A stretch of 64,000 nucleotides of DNA from Tillandsia leiboldiana. Lineage: Eukaryota; Streptophyta; Magnoliopsida; Poales; Bromeliaceae. Positions within the stretch are counted from its first letter, which is position 1, and each line of letters begins with the position of its first letter. The position numbers were made by a program, and so were the translations under genes. A model generated the notes under the pieces. The model ran no database searches. It had not been told where the DNA came from and saw only the letters and a list, made by a program, of their open reading frames with translations. The stretch covers positions 1,171,080-1,235,079 of the forward strand of contig CM055064.1 in NCBI GenBank assembly GCA_029204045.2, given 5' to 3'. Shown piece by piece: positions 15,848-25,750 of the stretch.

Positions 15848-15960
15848 GAGCAATGCTACATGTACACGCAAAAGTGAAGGATAAAATTTACTCCATCCTT
15901 AAATTCTTAAATAAATAAGATATAAAATATACACACGAAATAGAGTATACATATAACATT
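15848..15960. mobile_element. Degraded family A MITE
   Basis: It starts GAGCAATGCTACATGTACAC and ends GTATACATATAACATTTACC, with the interior strongly decayed. Confidence 0.55.
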
Positions 15961-16195
15961 TACCAAAACTTATTATTTTCAAATCAATTTTTTTTCTTAT
16001 TTATCATCTTATGACTTTCATCAACGTCTGTGGACCGGCATATTATTTTTTTGAAAAAAACTAAGTGTATATTCTAAAAAAGTGTGCATCTCATATTCCT
16101 ACTCATCTAAGAATGGTGGTGTGATGAATAGTCATTTTAATGACCCCTAAAAAATATCTCCATCCTTAAATAAATAAAAATGTAGAATATATATA

Positions 16196-16361
16196 TAGAA
16201 AAAATTAAATGTACATCTTACACCACACCCCATCCTGAGGTGGGTTGATTGGGTGGGGTGTAAGATATACACCCTATTGAGTGACGGCTGAAATTCATCC
16301 CATCACAGAATAAAATGGGATGTAAGATGTGCACCCCTAATGGAGTGTATAGATAGTAATG

Positions 16362-16363
<2 letters not shown>
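16196..16363. mobile_element. Diverged family A MITE
   Basis: It keeps the CACACCCCATCCTGAGGTGG inner repeat and GTATAGATAGTAATGCCC at the right end. (TA)n follows at 16364-16439. A still more decayed relative lies just upstream (about 16064-16190). Confidence 0.6.

Positions 16364-16439
<76 letters not shown>
16364..16439. repeat. (TA)n microsatellite
   Basis: This TA run lies between two family A elements. Confidence 0.95.
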
Positions 16440-16443
<4 letters not shown>

Positions 16444-16610
16444 ATGCTATGTGTACACCAGTAAGGGGTGTACATCTCACACCCTCACCCATCTAAGGGT
16501 GGGGGTGTGATGATGGGTCACTTGATGTGACCCGTAAAAAATATCGCCACCATTAAAATAATGGAGATGTATGATATACACTCCTCCTTCGGGGTGTACA
16601 TGTAGCATTG

Positions 16611-16613
<3 letters not shown>
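16440..16613. mobile_element. Micron-like MITE (family A), intact copy between (TA)n tracts
   Basis: The left end is GAAAATGCTATGTGTACACC and the right end is GGGTGTACATGTAGCATTGC. The core reads TCACTTGATGTGACCCGTAA. There is (TA)n on both sides (16364-16439 and 16614-16664). Confidence 0.85.

Positions 16614-16664
<51 letters not shown>
16614..16664. repeat. (TA)n microsatellite
   Basis: This TA run follows the intact family A copy. Confidence 0.95.
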
Positions 16665-16667
<3 letters not shown>

Positions 16668-16682
16668 CTGTACATGGAGCAT

Positions 16683-16805
16683 TTCTTTTTTTTTTTTTGA
16701 GCAACTTTGAAGGGTTGTGGGGACCTACGGCCCCCACGTCACTCTTACCATGTGACTTTTTGTCGGGCACCGAGCTTGGTACTCGCAACTTCACCGACCC
16801 GGTAA
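16683..16805 (-). mobile_element. Possible antisense SINE inserted in a family A remnant
   Basis: On the minus strand, GGGTCGGTGAAGTTGCGAGT is followed by a GC-richer body and a poly-A tail (the T-run at about 16686-16699). It follows GGCTGTACATGGAGCATTTC, a family A end. The B-box-like GTTGCGAGTACC is only a weak match to a tRNA-derived promoter. Confidence 0.3.
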
Positions 16806-17725
16806 CTATTTTTCGCGTAGTTCTAAATTAATCTAAATAATTAATATTTAAATTTTTTATTAAATAAATTGATAAGTTTTTTAAATAAAGTTATTAATTG
16901 AACTTCATGCATGATTTTGTATTTGTTTTTATAATGTTAATAATTTTTTATTTTTCTATTCCACGTACTGTTATAAATTTTATTTTTAAAAATAATGAAA
17001 CAAATTTGATAAAAATAAAAATTATAAATATTCTATAATCTACTATGACATTTTAAAAAAATAAAAATTAATGATAAGTTCACCATTAAATTTTTTTGAT
17101 CTACTAATCGTTTCTAGCGCAAGTGATAAAAAATTTGATGATTGATATTCGGATCCTAAGTTTGAAATCTAGTTATTTTATAATTTTTAGGTAAGTTTAA
17201 TGAACGAATTAATTAATTCTCGATCAGCTGTCATGTTAATTTTATTTCTATTCAAAATTTATATATATATTTAAAAAAATTAAAATTATATTTTTAACTT
17301 TATATTAAAAAATATCTAATAATTTTTTTGATTAAAAAAAAATTCCCAATGAGGCATCATTTGGCACCTGTCTATTACAGTTTTATTCAAGATTCTAATA
17401 AGAATACTTAAATAAGACTTTAGAATTTATTCTTGATGTATGTATTGCATATGTTGGCATGGGGGATGTACTTTAGAGAATCAATGCTCATCAATCTATA
17501 TCTATAAAATAATTATGATGGAGGGATATTATTGTTTTTTTTTTATTTTTACTTAAAAAAATTCTACAGATAATATATAATAATTTTTTAGAATTCGTGC
17601 TGAATTAAAATAGTATAAATTAAGTTTGGAGGAAATATTTGAGTACAATTTCATATTTATAAAAGAAAACCTACACAGAAAACCCAAACCAAATAAAGGG
17701 TACGATAGAAAAGGTGGTTTTCGAC
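16806..17725. other. AT-rich intergenic DNA, nothing recognised
   Basis: No frame or repeat structure beyond homopolymer runs was seen. Confidence 0.5.
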
Positions 17726-17870
17726 TTATTTTTTTTTTTATTTTTTTTTTTTTTTTTAGAGAAAGGCAACATGCTGCCGCTTCATTCATGACGATAGTAA
17801 ATTTAGCAACTGGGTAGCCGGTATCTGCAGTAGAACAGTCGGGCCCCAAAATAAAAAGAAAAAAAAAAAA
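17726..17870 (-). mobile_element. Antisense SINE-like element
   Basis: On the minus strand it reads ATGAATGAAGCGGCAGCATG, TTGCC, then CTCT and poly-A (the T-run at 17728-17757). This is the same tail as the SINE at 26979. The upstream part (CCCGACTGTTCTACTGCAGA) is GC-richer. Confidence 0.4.
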
Positions 17871-18179
17871 AAAGAAAAGAAAAGAAAACAAATCTATGCT
17901 AGGCACAGAATCTGATCCAATAAAATTGAAAGAGTATGATTTCGGTCAGAATCTTACTTAGGATACGGTTCTTGTTTTCGAAAGGTGGTTTTCGACTTAC
18001 TTAAGAAAGAAGAAGACATTGTTGCATGCCTTCCGAAAGTTAGCACAGCAAGCTTTAATTAATTGTTGATTTGGTTTAGTCTGCAGTTGATTTTGGAAAA
18101 TGACTTCTTGAGATGCATACATAGCATGTCAAACGATTAGATCAAAAAGAGAACAGTTGAATGGCTTTGTATTACTCGA

Positions 18180-18905
18180 AGCAGACTGAGTTATAAGGTT
18201 AGGTTACAATTAAAATTATCTCTAAAAAAATTTTACAAATAAAATTATCTCTAAAAAAATTATTATAAGGGAAGCTGTAAAGGAATACGATAAATTTATT
18301 TAAGAAAATTGTAAAGGAATGCACGGTCGCTGATTTACACGATTGCAAAAATTTTTCAAAATAAAATTTATTTATTTATACATGTGCCAACCTCTCTTAT
18401 AACTAATTGCCGTTTCGAAAAACAGAGTATTCTTCGACTACTTTTTCTTTGAAAATTTTTCTTTTTGAAAAGACAACGGCGTTTCTTCCGTTCACGTTTA
18501 TTTCCGAACATTTTCCGAACATTACGGATCATGGCGTGATTGCCGATGTAGGGTGTTACTCGCCAAAATTACGTCGATCGCGAGATTCACGTCCTGTAAT
18601 TTTACATTGTTTGTTTTCTGAAAATATTCTTTATAAATTTCAGTCCATATCTTTATTCGGCTCATACAGCCGAGAATCATCTTCTTATTCGAAAAGTTGT
18701 AATTAATCGGCTGAAAAAGTCGACGACGCACCGTTTACTTAGACGACCAATCCTACTCCATTATTTATCACGATCTATGTGTCTTTCATCGGTTCGTGGT
18801 TCGTTCAGATCGATTGACCTATTTAACTACCCTTCGTACCGCGTATCACTTTTTAATTGGGCTTTATTGATTTAATCATCTTGACCTTACCTCTTGCCAC
18901 GGAGT
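18180..18905 (+). mobile_element. Diverged LTR-like sequence related to the solo LTR at 60041-61058
   Basis: It shares word order with that LTR: GGTCGCTGATTTACACGATT against GGTCACTGACTTACGAGATT, then TTATTTATACATGTGCCAAC against TTATTTATACATTTACGAAC, then CGAGATTCACG / CGAGATTCGCG and CCGAGAATCATC / CCGAGAATTGAT. The ends were not determined. The frames inside are not supported as genes. Confidence 0.4.
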
Positions 18906-18920
18906 GATTTTTTTTTATCT

Positions 18921-18978
<58 letters not shown>
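18921..18978. repeat. (TA)n microsatellite
   Basis: This TA run precedes a tandem pair of family A elements. Confidence 0.95.
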
Positions 18979-18981
<3 letters not shown>

Positions 18982-19150
18982 TAATGCTACATGTACACCC
19001 CGAAGGGGTGTACATCCTACACCTCCACCCTTTTAATGGTGTCGATGTTTTTTACGGGTCACATCAAGTGACCACTCATCACACCCCCACCCTTAGATGG
19101 GTGGGGGTGTGAGATGTACACCCCTTACGGGTGTACAAGTAGCATTTTCC
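18979..19150. mobile_element. Micron-like MITE (family A), tandem pair member 1
   Basis: The left end is GAGTAATGCTACATGTACAC and the right end is GGTGTACAAGTAGCATTTTC. Its core ACGGGTCACATCAAGTGACC is opposite in orientation to the copy at 16440-16613. Confidence 0.85.
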
Positions 19151-19163
19151 TATATATATATAT

Positions 19164-19436
<273 letters not shown>

Positions 19437-19806
19437 AATGTATAAGTGTACACCCTCAAGGGGTGTACAATAATTAATGATTAATAAATTAAATTACTAA
19501 TTTATTTTCGTAAAAAGTAATAATAACAATAATTATTATTCAATATTATAAAATAGTTATATAAATTTTTCAACATGTCAACAATACATAAATATAATAA
19601 TTTAGAATATTATTTTTCTTTTTGGCAAATACACTACATATGTAAGCCACTCACAACTTCTCTGTCATGGATGTCTATATATTTTTAAGTTAGCAGATGA
19701 ACAAAAAAATTTCAAAAGTATTGTTCCACTCCTTTAATAGATTATTTCGAAAATAAGAAAAGAACAAAAAAATTCTAGTTGTGTGTATCCGCTTAGTATG
19801 AAGAAA

Positions 19807-19840
19807 TAAGGATAAGGATAAGGATAAGGATAAGGATAAG
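19807..19840. repeat. (AAGGAT)n hexamer microsatellite
   Basis: About five and a half perfect AAGGAT units. Confidence 0.9.
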
Positions 19841-20677
19841 CACCCTTGTTTTTCTTCCAACCAAATTCTAGATCTCAAAAAGATAAAATCCTATATTAGG
19901 TCTTGACTTTTAAATATCTTCCTACAAAATAAAAATAATTTTTTTTAAAAAAAAAAATTAAATTGAAAAACAAAAAGGCACCGAGATCACTTGAAAAATA
20001 TGAAACTAAAAATTCACAGACATAAACTTTTAGACCTACCCACTTTTTACATTGGTGACTCCAAATGGAAACATGAGACCTCACAAATCACATTGCTAGA
20101 ACCCTGATGCTCCCACAACAACGTACTGCTCCAAAAGGTTATGGACTCAAAACAAACCATAAGATCAATGCTTGAGAGCAAAAGTAATTCTAATCTCTCA
20201 AAGTTTAGTTTCCAGCGCACTCTTTTATCAGCGTGTTCTGCACATAAGCCAAGCTTAGGTCTTGGGGATTATGTTCGCTAACGCTTTGGGACCAGAAATG
20301 AGCCTAGTAAAGAACTAAACCGATCCGACTATTGGGTATCTGAAGCCAGAATCACAAAAGCCAGAGAGGTGACCTGATCGAATCAAATCGTATCCCGACG
20401 TATCGAACAATTGTGACTAAGTCCAATAAGTTCGGCCCAAATTCTTAGGCCCAAATCTGTGGGTGTGCGTACATCGGCCCAATCACTTGTTGGGCTTTTA
20501 TTGCGGGCTCTGTGTACTTTTTACCAGTAATGGGCCGGCCTAAGAATATGATTTTGGGCCGGCCCAGTAGTAACCAAAGGTAAGTTAACTGCATGTACTG
20601 TAACCGCCGCAAAACATCTGTCACCTCTAATCCAGCTTAGAAACTTTATTCGACTCTCTAATCTCCCCTCATCACAT
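19841..20677. other. Unique-looking intergenic DNA
   Basis: The composition is more balanced from 20100. No gene was supported. It directly borders the left breakpoint of the tandem duplication. Confidence 0.5.
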
Positions 20678-21260
20678 GCAGATTGGTGTTAAATTAATTA
20701 AAATATATTTTTATATTCTTAATCTTAAGAGTTTCATAGTTATTCAAATTTGTTGTCGAATTTATCATACAACAAACATATTGCTAGTTCATTTGTGTTA
20801 GAAAGAAATTAATCAGGCCATTACATGCAAGGAGCTTCGATGAGGTTTAAGCTTTTGTTAAAACAACAAACAGTTAATGCAAATTAAAAAGAATATGGTC
20901 TTAGCTTAGTATATTTTGTTGAACATGATCTTTATTCTCTTTGTGATTGATCAAGAATCTCCAATTTCTACACCAATTAAAGCTCAAAAAAAAAAAAAAC
21001 AAAAAAGAAAAAAAGCACCAAGATACTCTTGAAATCAAACTAACTACATATTCACAAATTCATTTATGCCACTTCAATAGATGCATGGCACCCCACAAAT
21101 CACAATGCAAGAAACCTTGGTGCTCCTACAACGTGACTAAGTTCAGAATCAAAACAAATTAACCATAGCAGCATGATCAGTACGCATGGAAAACGAAAGC
21201 AATTTCTAACCTCTCAGATTCCTGATCATCGGCCACTTGCTTCAACCATCAACGCACTAG

Positions 21261-21710
21261 CTAGATCTTAGCCTTTATGTTGCTTCCACTGCTGGACGGC
21301 TCTCCTGCTTGCTTAGCAGCACTCGATGGGCCCGGCGCATCGCTTCTCAGTTCCATGTTGCGGCCCCGCTGTGTAATTCTAGGCCATCTGACAGTTTGCT
21401 TCAATTCATCGACGCCCTCAGATGCTGCTTCTGTCGGTTCAGTGGCGCTCTCTGGCTCGACTACAGGTGCGTCCGATAGCGGCGTGCCTGGCGGCAATAA
21501 AGACTGAGCTTCTTCATCAACGAGGGGAGTTGATTTTGCAGCGTGGCTCTTCTTTCTGATCCATTTGAAACTGACGAGCAACGCAACAGCGGCGGCCGCC
21601 GCCGCGATGATAGCAGAACCTGCTATGACGATGTGGAGTTTCGGGCCTCCACCGTTCGATGCGTTGATCCATGGCAACCTACCACCACCGCCTCCACTGT
21701 TCGGCCTCAT
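21261..21710 (-). CDS. Small single-pass membrane protein, duplicate 1
   Basis: This is a single-exon frame of 149 residues. The N-terminus is Gly/Asn-rich (MRPNSGGGGGRLPW). One hydrophobic, alanine-rich helix lies at about residues 27-47 (HIVIAGSAIIAAAAAAVALL) and is followed by a basic stop-transfer stretch (FKWIRKKSH). An acidic, Ser/Pro-rich region (SLLPPGTPLSDAPVVEPESA) and a polar tail follow. The likely topology is one membrane pass with a long hydrophilic C-terminal part. I recognise no domain and propose no function. The gene diverges from the NSUN5-type first exon about 1.06 kb away. Its 5' side has (GA)n and (TA)n tracts. Confidence 0.7.
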   Translation of the reverse strand: MRPNSGGGGGRLPWINASNGGGPKLHIVIAGSAIIAAAAAAVALLVSFKWIRKKSHAAKSTPLVDEEAQSLLPPGTPLSDAPVVEPESATEPTEAASEGVDELKQTVRWPRITQRGRNMELRSDAPGPSSAAKQAGEPSSSGSNIKAKI

Positions 21711-21722
21711 CTTTACACTGCA

Positions 21723-21793
21723 AAGTTTGGAAGAGAGAGAGAGGGAGAGAGTTGGTGAGAAGTTGTAATAAATATATGATACGTGCTTCTTTA

Positions 21794-21869
<76 letters not shown>
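21723..21869. repeat. (GA)n then (TA)n tracts upstream of the membrane-protein gene
   Basis: A short GA-rich run at 21730-21750 and (TA)n at about 21798-21867. The matching (TA)n in copy 2 is only about 22 bases. Confidence 0.9.
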
Positions 21870-21871
<2 letters not shown>

Positions 21872-22007
21872 CTTTCTCTTGTGTTCTAGCTAGTTGGTTT
21901 TCCAGAAGCTTCGTCTCCTCGGTTCCTTCTCTCTGTTGGAGCTATATATATAACTCCTCCTTGATCTCTGTACCAGAACCTCCAACAACTACAAATATTT
22001 CAAGAAG

Positions 22008-22009
22008 AT

Positions 22010-22040
<31 letters not shown>

Positions 22041-22245
22041 ATGGCGACGATTATGACAAAAAACATGGCGGGGAGGTGTAGTAGAAGAGTAAGAAGAAAA
22101 TGAAGAAGAATAATAGCAAGAAGAAGAGGGAAAAGAAGAAGAAGAAGAATAGGAGGGAGAAGAAGAAGACGACGATTGAATGGAAGAAAAGGAAAGAGAG
22201 AGAAAATAAGACGAAGAAGAAGAAGAAGACGAAGAAAAAGCTGGT
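22008..22245 (+). repeat. Purine-rich (GAA-type) tract between divergent genes, copy 1
   Basis: About 240 bases are almost all A and G on the plus strand, starting with about ten GAA units. The lysine-rich frame through it (MKKNNSKKKREK..) is best explained as translated low-complexity DNA. A 20-codon frame (ATG at 22041, stop at 22101-22103; MATIMTKNMAGRCSRRVRRK) also lies here and stays open in copy 2. Confidence 0.75.
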
Positions 22246-22694
22246 AGGCTGTGCCTCCCCTCGTCTTGCCGAATTTGTTATGGGACGAAGCAACAATGCA
22301 TGCATGGGACAGGGACGCATTGTGAGCCGTGCTATATGTATATATATATATATATATATATACTGGTTGGTTTTTGACGGTTATATAACGAAATGACGGT
22401 TTTACCCTTGTTCGGTTAGGATTTTAGACTTCGAAATTCGCGTTCGGTTGAGCTCACGAATCAGGGCTACTCTGGTCATTCGCCACGTCGTAACTGCTTT
22501 AACTTCCAGGGAAGTTATTGCCTGCACCGGGTGTATGAGTTCATCTTATGCACCTATTAAGTTTAAGACCCATTTAAATTAGACCCGACCCAAACTCGAA
22601 ATGTTGAACGGATCTCGGTTCGGGTGCGGACTCGGATCTCGTAATCGGATTCGGGTTCTAAGCGACGACGCTAATTACAAAGCAAGCCCTTCAA

Positions 22695-22702
22695 AACCCT
22701 AC
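22695..22702 (+). promoter_or_regulatory. Telo-box upstream of the NSUN5-type first exon, copy 1
   Basis: AAACCCTA lies about 70 bases before the ATG. Telo-boxes are common near the transcription start of plant ribosomal-protein and ribosome-biogenesis genes, which fits an rRNA methyltransferase. Confidence 0.45.
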
Positions 22703-22769
22703 TCGCGCGGTCCCCGACCTCCTCCTCTCTTCACCTTCCTCTCCGAAAGAGCTCCGAGCGGAGGCGATC

Positions 22770-23007
22770 ATGGCGCCTTCTCCTTCTCCTCCTCGTCGCG
22801 CGGGGGTTGCGAAGCGGCGTATGAGGAGCAAGGACGCGGCGGAGCGATCAGCGTACTTTGCTCGGAGGGAGGCGGCGGCGGTGCTCCGCCGCGTGCTCCG
22901 CGGCGACGCGCGGCGACGCGCCACCGCCTCAATCAAGTCGCTCGTCTATTCCCCCTCCGTTCGCAACAAAAAGGCCACCTTAGCCTTCGTTTGCCAAACC
23001 CTAAAGT
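22770..23007 (+). pseudogene. Duplicated first exon of the NSUN5-like gene (truncated copy, or alternative first exon)
   Basis: The exon encodes 79 residues plus one base and ends at the same donor (AAAGT|GTAATT) as the complete gene's exon 1. It differs there by Phe for Leu at residue 74 (TLAFVC against TLALVC). The duplicated segment ends inside intron 1, so exons 2-13 are missing from this copy. It could still work if transcripts run through copy 2 and splice to exon 2 at 26653, giving a nearly identical enzyme from a second promoter. Without RNA data I cannot choose between pseudogene and alternative first exon. Confidence 0.8.
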
Positions 23008-24187
23008 GTAATTTTTGAGTCCTAAACCCTACTCCCCATTCCCCTTTTGTATCGATCGTCTCTTAATCACATAGTAAATCGCGTATGATTGTATTTTGTT
23101 CTTTAGATCGCTATGAAACTATGTACATTTGTGATAGGTTTTTGATAGCGGAGCCTTTTAGCTATCTTTTACTGTAGATTTTGCTTGTTGGTCTAGGTTT
23201 TCTACAGTAATTTTCCTAGATTTGAAAATTTTGGTTGGTGTAAATTGGCTAACTCAGATGTTGCTTATTTAGCTACTTTTTAGTGCTGTTAATGTTTGTG
23301 TTTGTGATATAGAGAGGAAGCCCTGTAGTTCCTCTCATTGTTGTTAATTTATCAATGCTGATTCTTTGATTATTTTTATGTATCATGATTTTACAAGAGA
23401 TTTTAGTGTATAATACAAGTTTAGATGATTTCTACCTGCTGTTACCCATGCTTTTATTTACTTTCAATTTAGTCCCAGATATGTTTTCTGATCCAAACGT
23501 TTGCTAGTTATGGTGTATTGGCATACCATCATTAGACATGCTCTAAGCAAAACATTTTGCTGCGTTGTATGCTGTCATATGTGTCGTCCTATTCTCTTTT
23601 TATTTTGGCAGATTGGTGTTAAATTAATTAAAATATATTTTTATATTCTTAATCTTAAGAGTTTCATAGTTATTCAAATTTGTTGTCGAATTTATCATAC
23701 AACAAACATATTGCTAGTTCATTTGTGTTAGAAAGAAATTAATCAGGCCATTACATGCAAGGAGCTAAGATGAGGTTTAAGCTTTTGTTAAAACAACAAA
23801 CAGTTAATGCAAATTAAAAAGAATATGGTCTAGTATATTTTGTTGAACATGATCTTTATTCTCTTTGTGATTGATCAAGAATCTCCAATTTCTACACCAA
23901 TTAAAGCTCAAAAAAAAAAAAAAAAAAAAAAAAAAAAGCACCAAGATACTCTTGAAATCAAACTAACTACATATTCACAAATTCATTTATGCCACTTCAA
24001 TAGATGCATGGCACCCCACAAATCACAATGCAAGAAACCTTGGTGCTCCTACAACGTGACTAAGTTCAGAATCAAAACAAATTAACCATAGCAGCATGAT
24101 CAGTACGCATGCATGGAAAACGAAAGCAATTTCTGACCTCTCAGATTCCTGATCATCAGCCACTTGCTTCAACCATCAACGCACTAG

Positions 24188-24640
24188 CTAGATCTTAGCC
24201 TTTATGTTGCTTCCACTGCCGGACGGCTCTCCTGCTTGCTTAGCAGCACTCGATGGGCCCGGCGCATCGCTTCTCAGTTCCATGTTGCGGCCCCGCTGTG
24301 TAATTCTTGGCCATCTGACAGTTTGCTTCAATTCATCGACGCCCTCAGATGCTGCTTCTGTCGGTTCAGTGGCGCTCTCTGGCTCGACTACAGGTGCGTC
24401 CGATAGCGGCGTGCCTGGCGGCAATAAAGACTGAGCCTCTTCATCAACGAGGGGAGTTGATTTTGCAGCGTGGCTCTTCTTTATGATCCATTTGAAACTG
24501 ACGAACAACGCAACAGCGGCTGCCGCCGCCGCCGCGATGATAGCAGAACCTGCTATGACGATGTGGAGTTTCGGGCCTCCACCGTTTGATGCGTTGATCC
24601 ATGGCAACCTACCACCACCGCCTCCACTGTTCGGCCTCAT
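24188..24640 (-). CDS. Small single-pass membrane protein, duplicate 2
   Basis: The frame has 150 residues and the same architecture as the 21261-21710 gene: Gly-rich start, one alanine-rich membrane helix, basic flank, acidic Ser/Pro-rich tail. Differences seen are one extra alanine in the helix, Leu to Phe and Arg to Ile near its C-terminal end (FVSFKWIIKKS), and Ser to Gly near the C-terminus (PSGSGS). No frame is broken, so both copies could be expressed. If transcripts from the copy-1 NSUN5 exon splice to exon 2, this gene would lie antisense inside that intron. Confidence 0.7.
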   Translation of the reverse strand: MRPNSGGGGGRLPWINASNGGGPKLHIVIAGSAIIAAAAAAAVALFVSFKWIIKKSHAAKSTPLVDEEAQSLLPPGTPLSDAPVVEPESATEPTEAASEGVDELKQTVRWPRITQRGRNMELRSDAPGPSSAAKQAGEPSGSGSNIKAKI

Positions 24641-24657
24641 CTTTACACTGCAAAGTT

Positions 24658-24695
<38 letters not shown>

Positions 24696-24897
24696 GGTGA
24701 GAAGTTGTAATAAATATATGATACGTGCTTCTTTAAGATATATATATATATATATATATACCTCTTTCTCTTGTGTTCTAGCTAGTTGGTTTTCCAGAAG
24801 CTTCGTCTCCTCGGTTCCTTCTCTCTATTGGAGCTATATATATAACTCCTCCTTGATCTCTGTACCAGAACCTCCAACAACTACAAATATCTCAAGA

Positions 24898-25200
24898 AGA
24901 TTAAGAAGTAGAAGAAGAAGAAGAAGAAGAAGAAGAAGAAGAAGAAGAAGAAGAAGAAGAAGAAGAAGAAGAAGAAGAAGAAGAAGAAGATGGCGACGAT
25001 TATGGCAAAAAACGTGGCAGGGAGGTGTAGTAGAAGAGTAAGAAGAAAATGAAGAAAAAGAATAGCAAGAAGAAGAGGGAAAAGAAAAAGAAGAAGAATA
25101 GGTGGGAGAAGAAGAAGACGATTGAATGGAAGAAAAGGAAAGAGAGAGAAAATAAGACGAAGAAGAAGAAGAAGACGAAGAAGAAGAAGGAAAGGAAGAA
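24898..25200 (+). repeat. Purine-rich (GAA)n tract, copy 2, expanded
   Basis: The GAA run (about 24909-24990) is some 27-30 units, against about ten at the matching place in copy 1. The remainder is a purine-rich tract. The 20-codon frame is kept (24990-25052, three residue-level differences or fewer). Confidence 0.85.
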
Positions 25201-25674
25201 GTTGGTAGGCTGTGCCTCCCTTCGTCTTAGCAACAATGCATGCATGGGACTTGGATGCATTGTGAGCTGGTTCTATTTCTACGTACGTACGTGTATATAT
25301 ATATATATAAAGAGAAAGAGCCGTGATATATATATACTTATTACGTGGTTTGTTTTTGACGGTTATACAACGAAATGACGGTTTTACCCTCGTTCGGTTA
25401 GGATTTTAGACTTCGAAATTCGCGTTCGGTTGAGCTCACGAATCAGGGCTACTCTGGTCATTCGCCACGTCGTAACTGCTTTAACTTCCGGGGAAGTTAT
25501 TGCCTGCACCGGGTGTATGAGTTCATCTTATGCACCTATTAAGTTTAAGACCCTTTAAATTAGACCCGACCCAAACTCGAAATGTTGAACGGATCTCGCT
25601 TCGGGTGCGGACTCGGATCTCGTAATCGGTTTCGGGTTCTAAGCGACGACGCTAATTACAAAGCAAGCCCTTCA

Positions 25675-25682
25675 AAACCCTA
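25675..25682 (+). promoter_or_regulatory. Telo-box upstream of the NSUN5-like gene
   Basis: AAACCCTA lies about 70 bases before the start codon, as in copy 1. Known from plant ribosome-biogenesis promoters; its function here is inferred. Confidence 0.45.
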
Positions 25683-25750
25683 CTCGCGCGGTACCCGACC
25701 TCCTCCTCTGTTCACCTTCCTCTCCGAGAGAGCTCCGAGCGGAGGCGATC

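Larger units (their letters stand above)
20682..23611. repeat. Tandem segmental duplication, copy 1 (about 2.93 kb)
   Basis: It is nearly identical to 23612-26593. It begins after ATGCAG and ends with TATTTTGGCAG, which joins straight onto the start of copy 2 (ATTGGTGTTAAATTAATT). Both outer borders and the junction share the four bases GCAG. Differences between copies are mostly microsatellite lengths plus scattered substitutions. Confidence 0.95.

Noticed and set aside
22601..23018. Alternative frames overlapping NSUN5 exon 1 (both duplicates)
   Set aside because: The frame starting at 22770/25751 continues in phase through 12 further exons of the NSUN5 family. The others are shadows in GC-rich DNA.
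24601..25041. 146-residue frame with a long Arg run
   Set aside because: It is the translation of an expanded GAA microsatellite.
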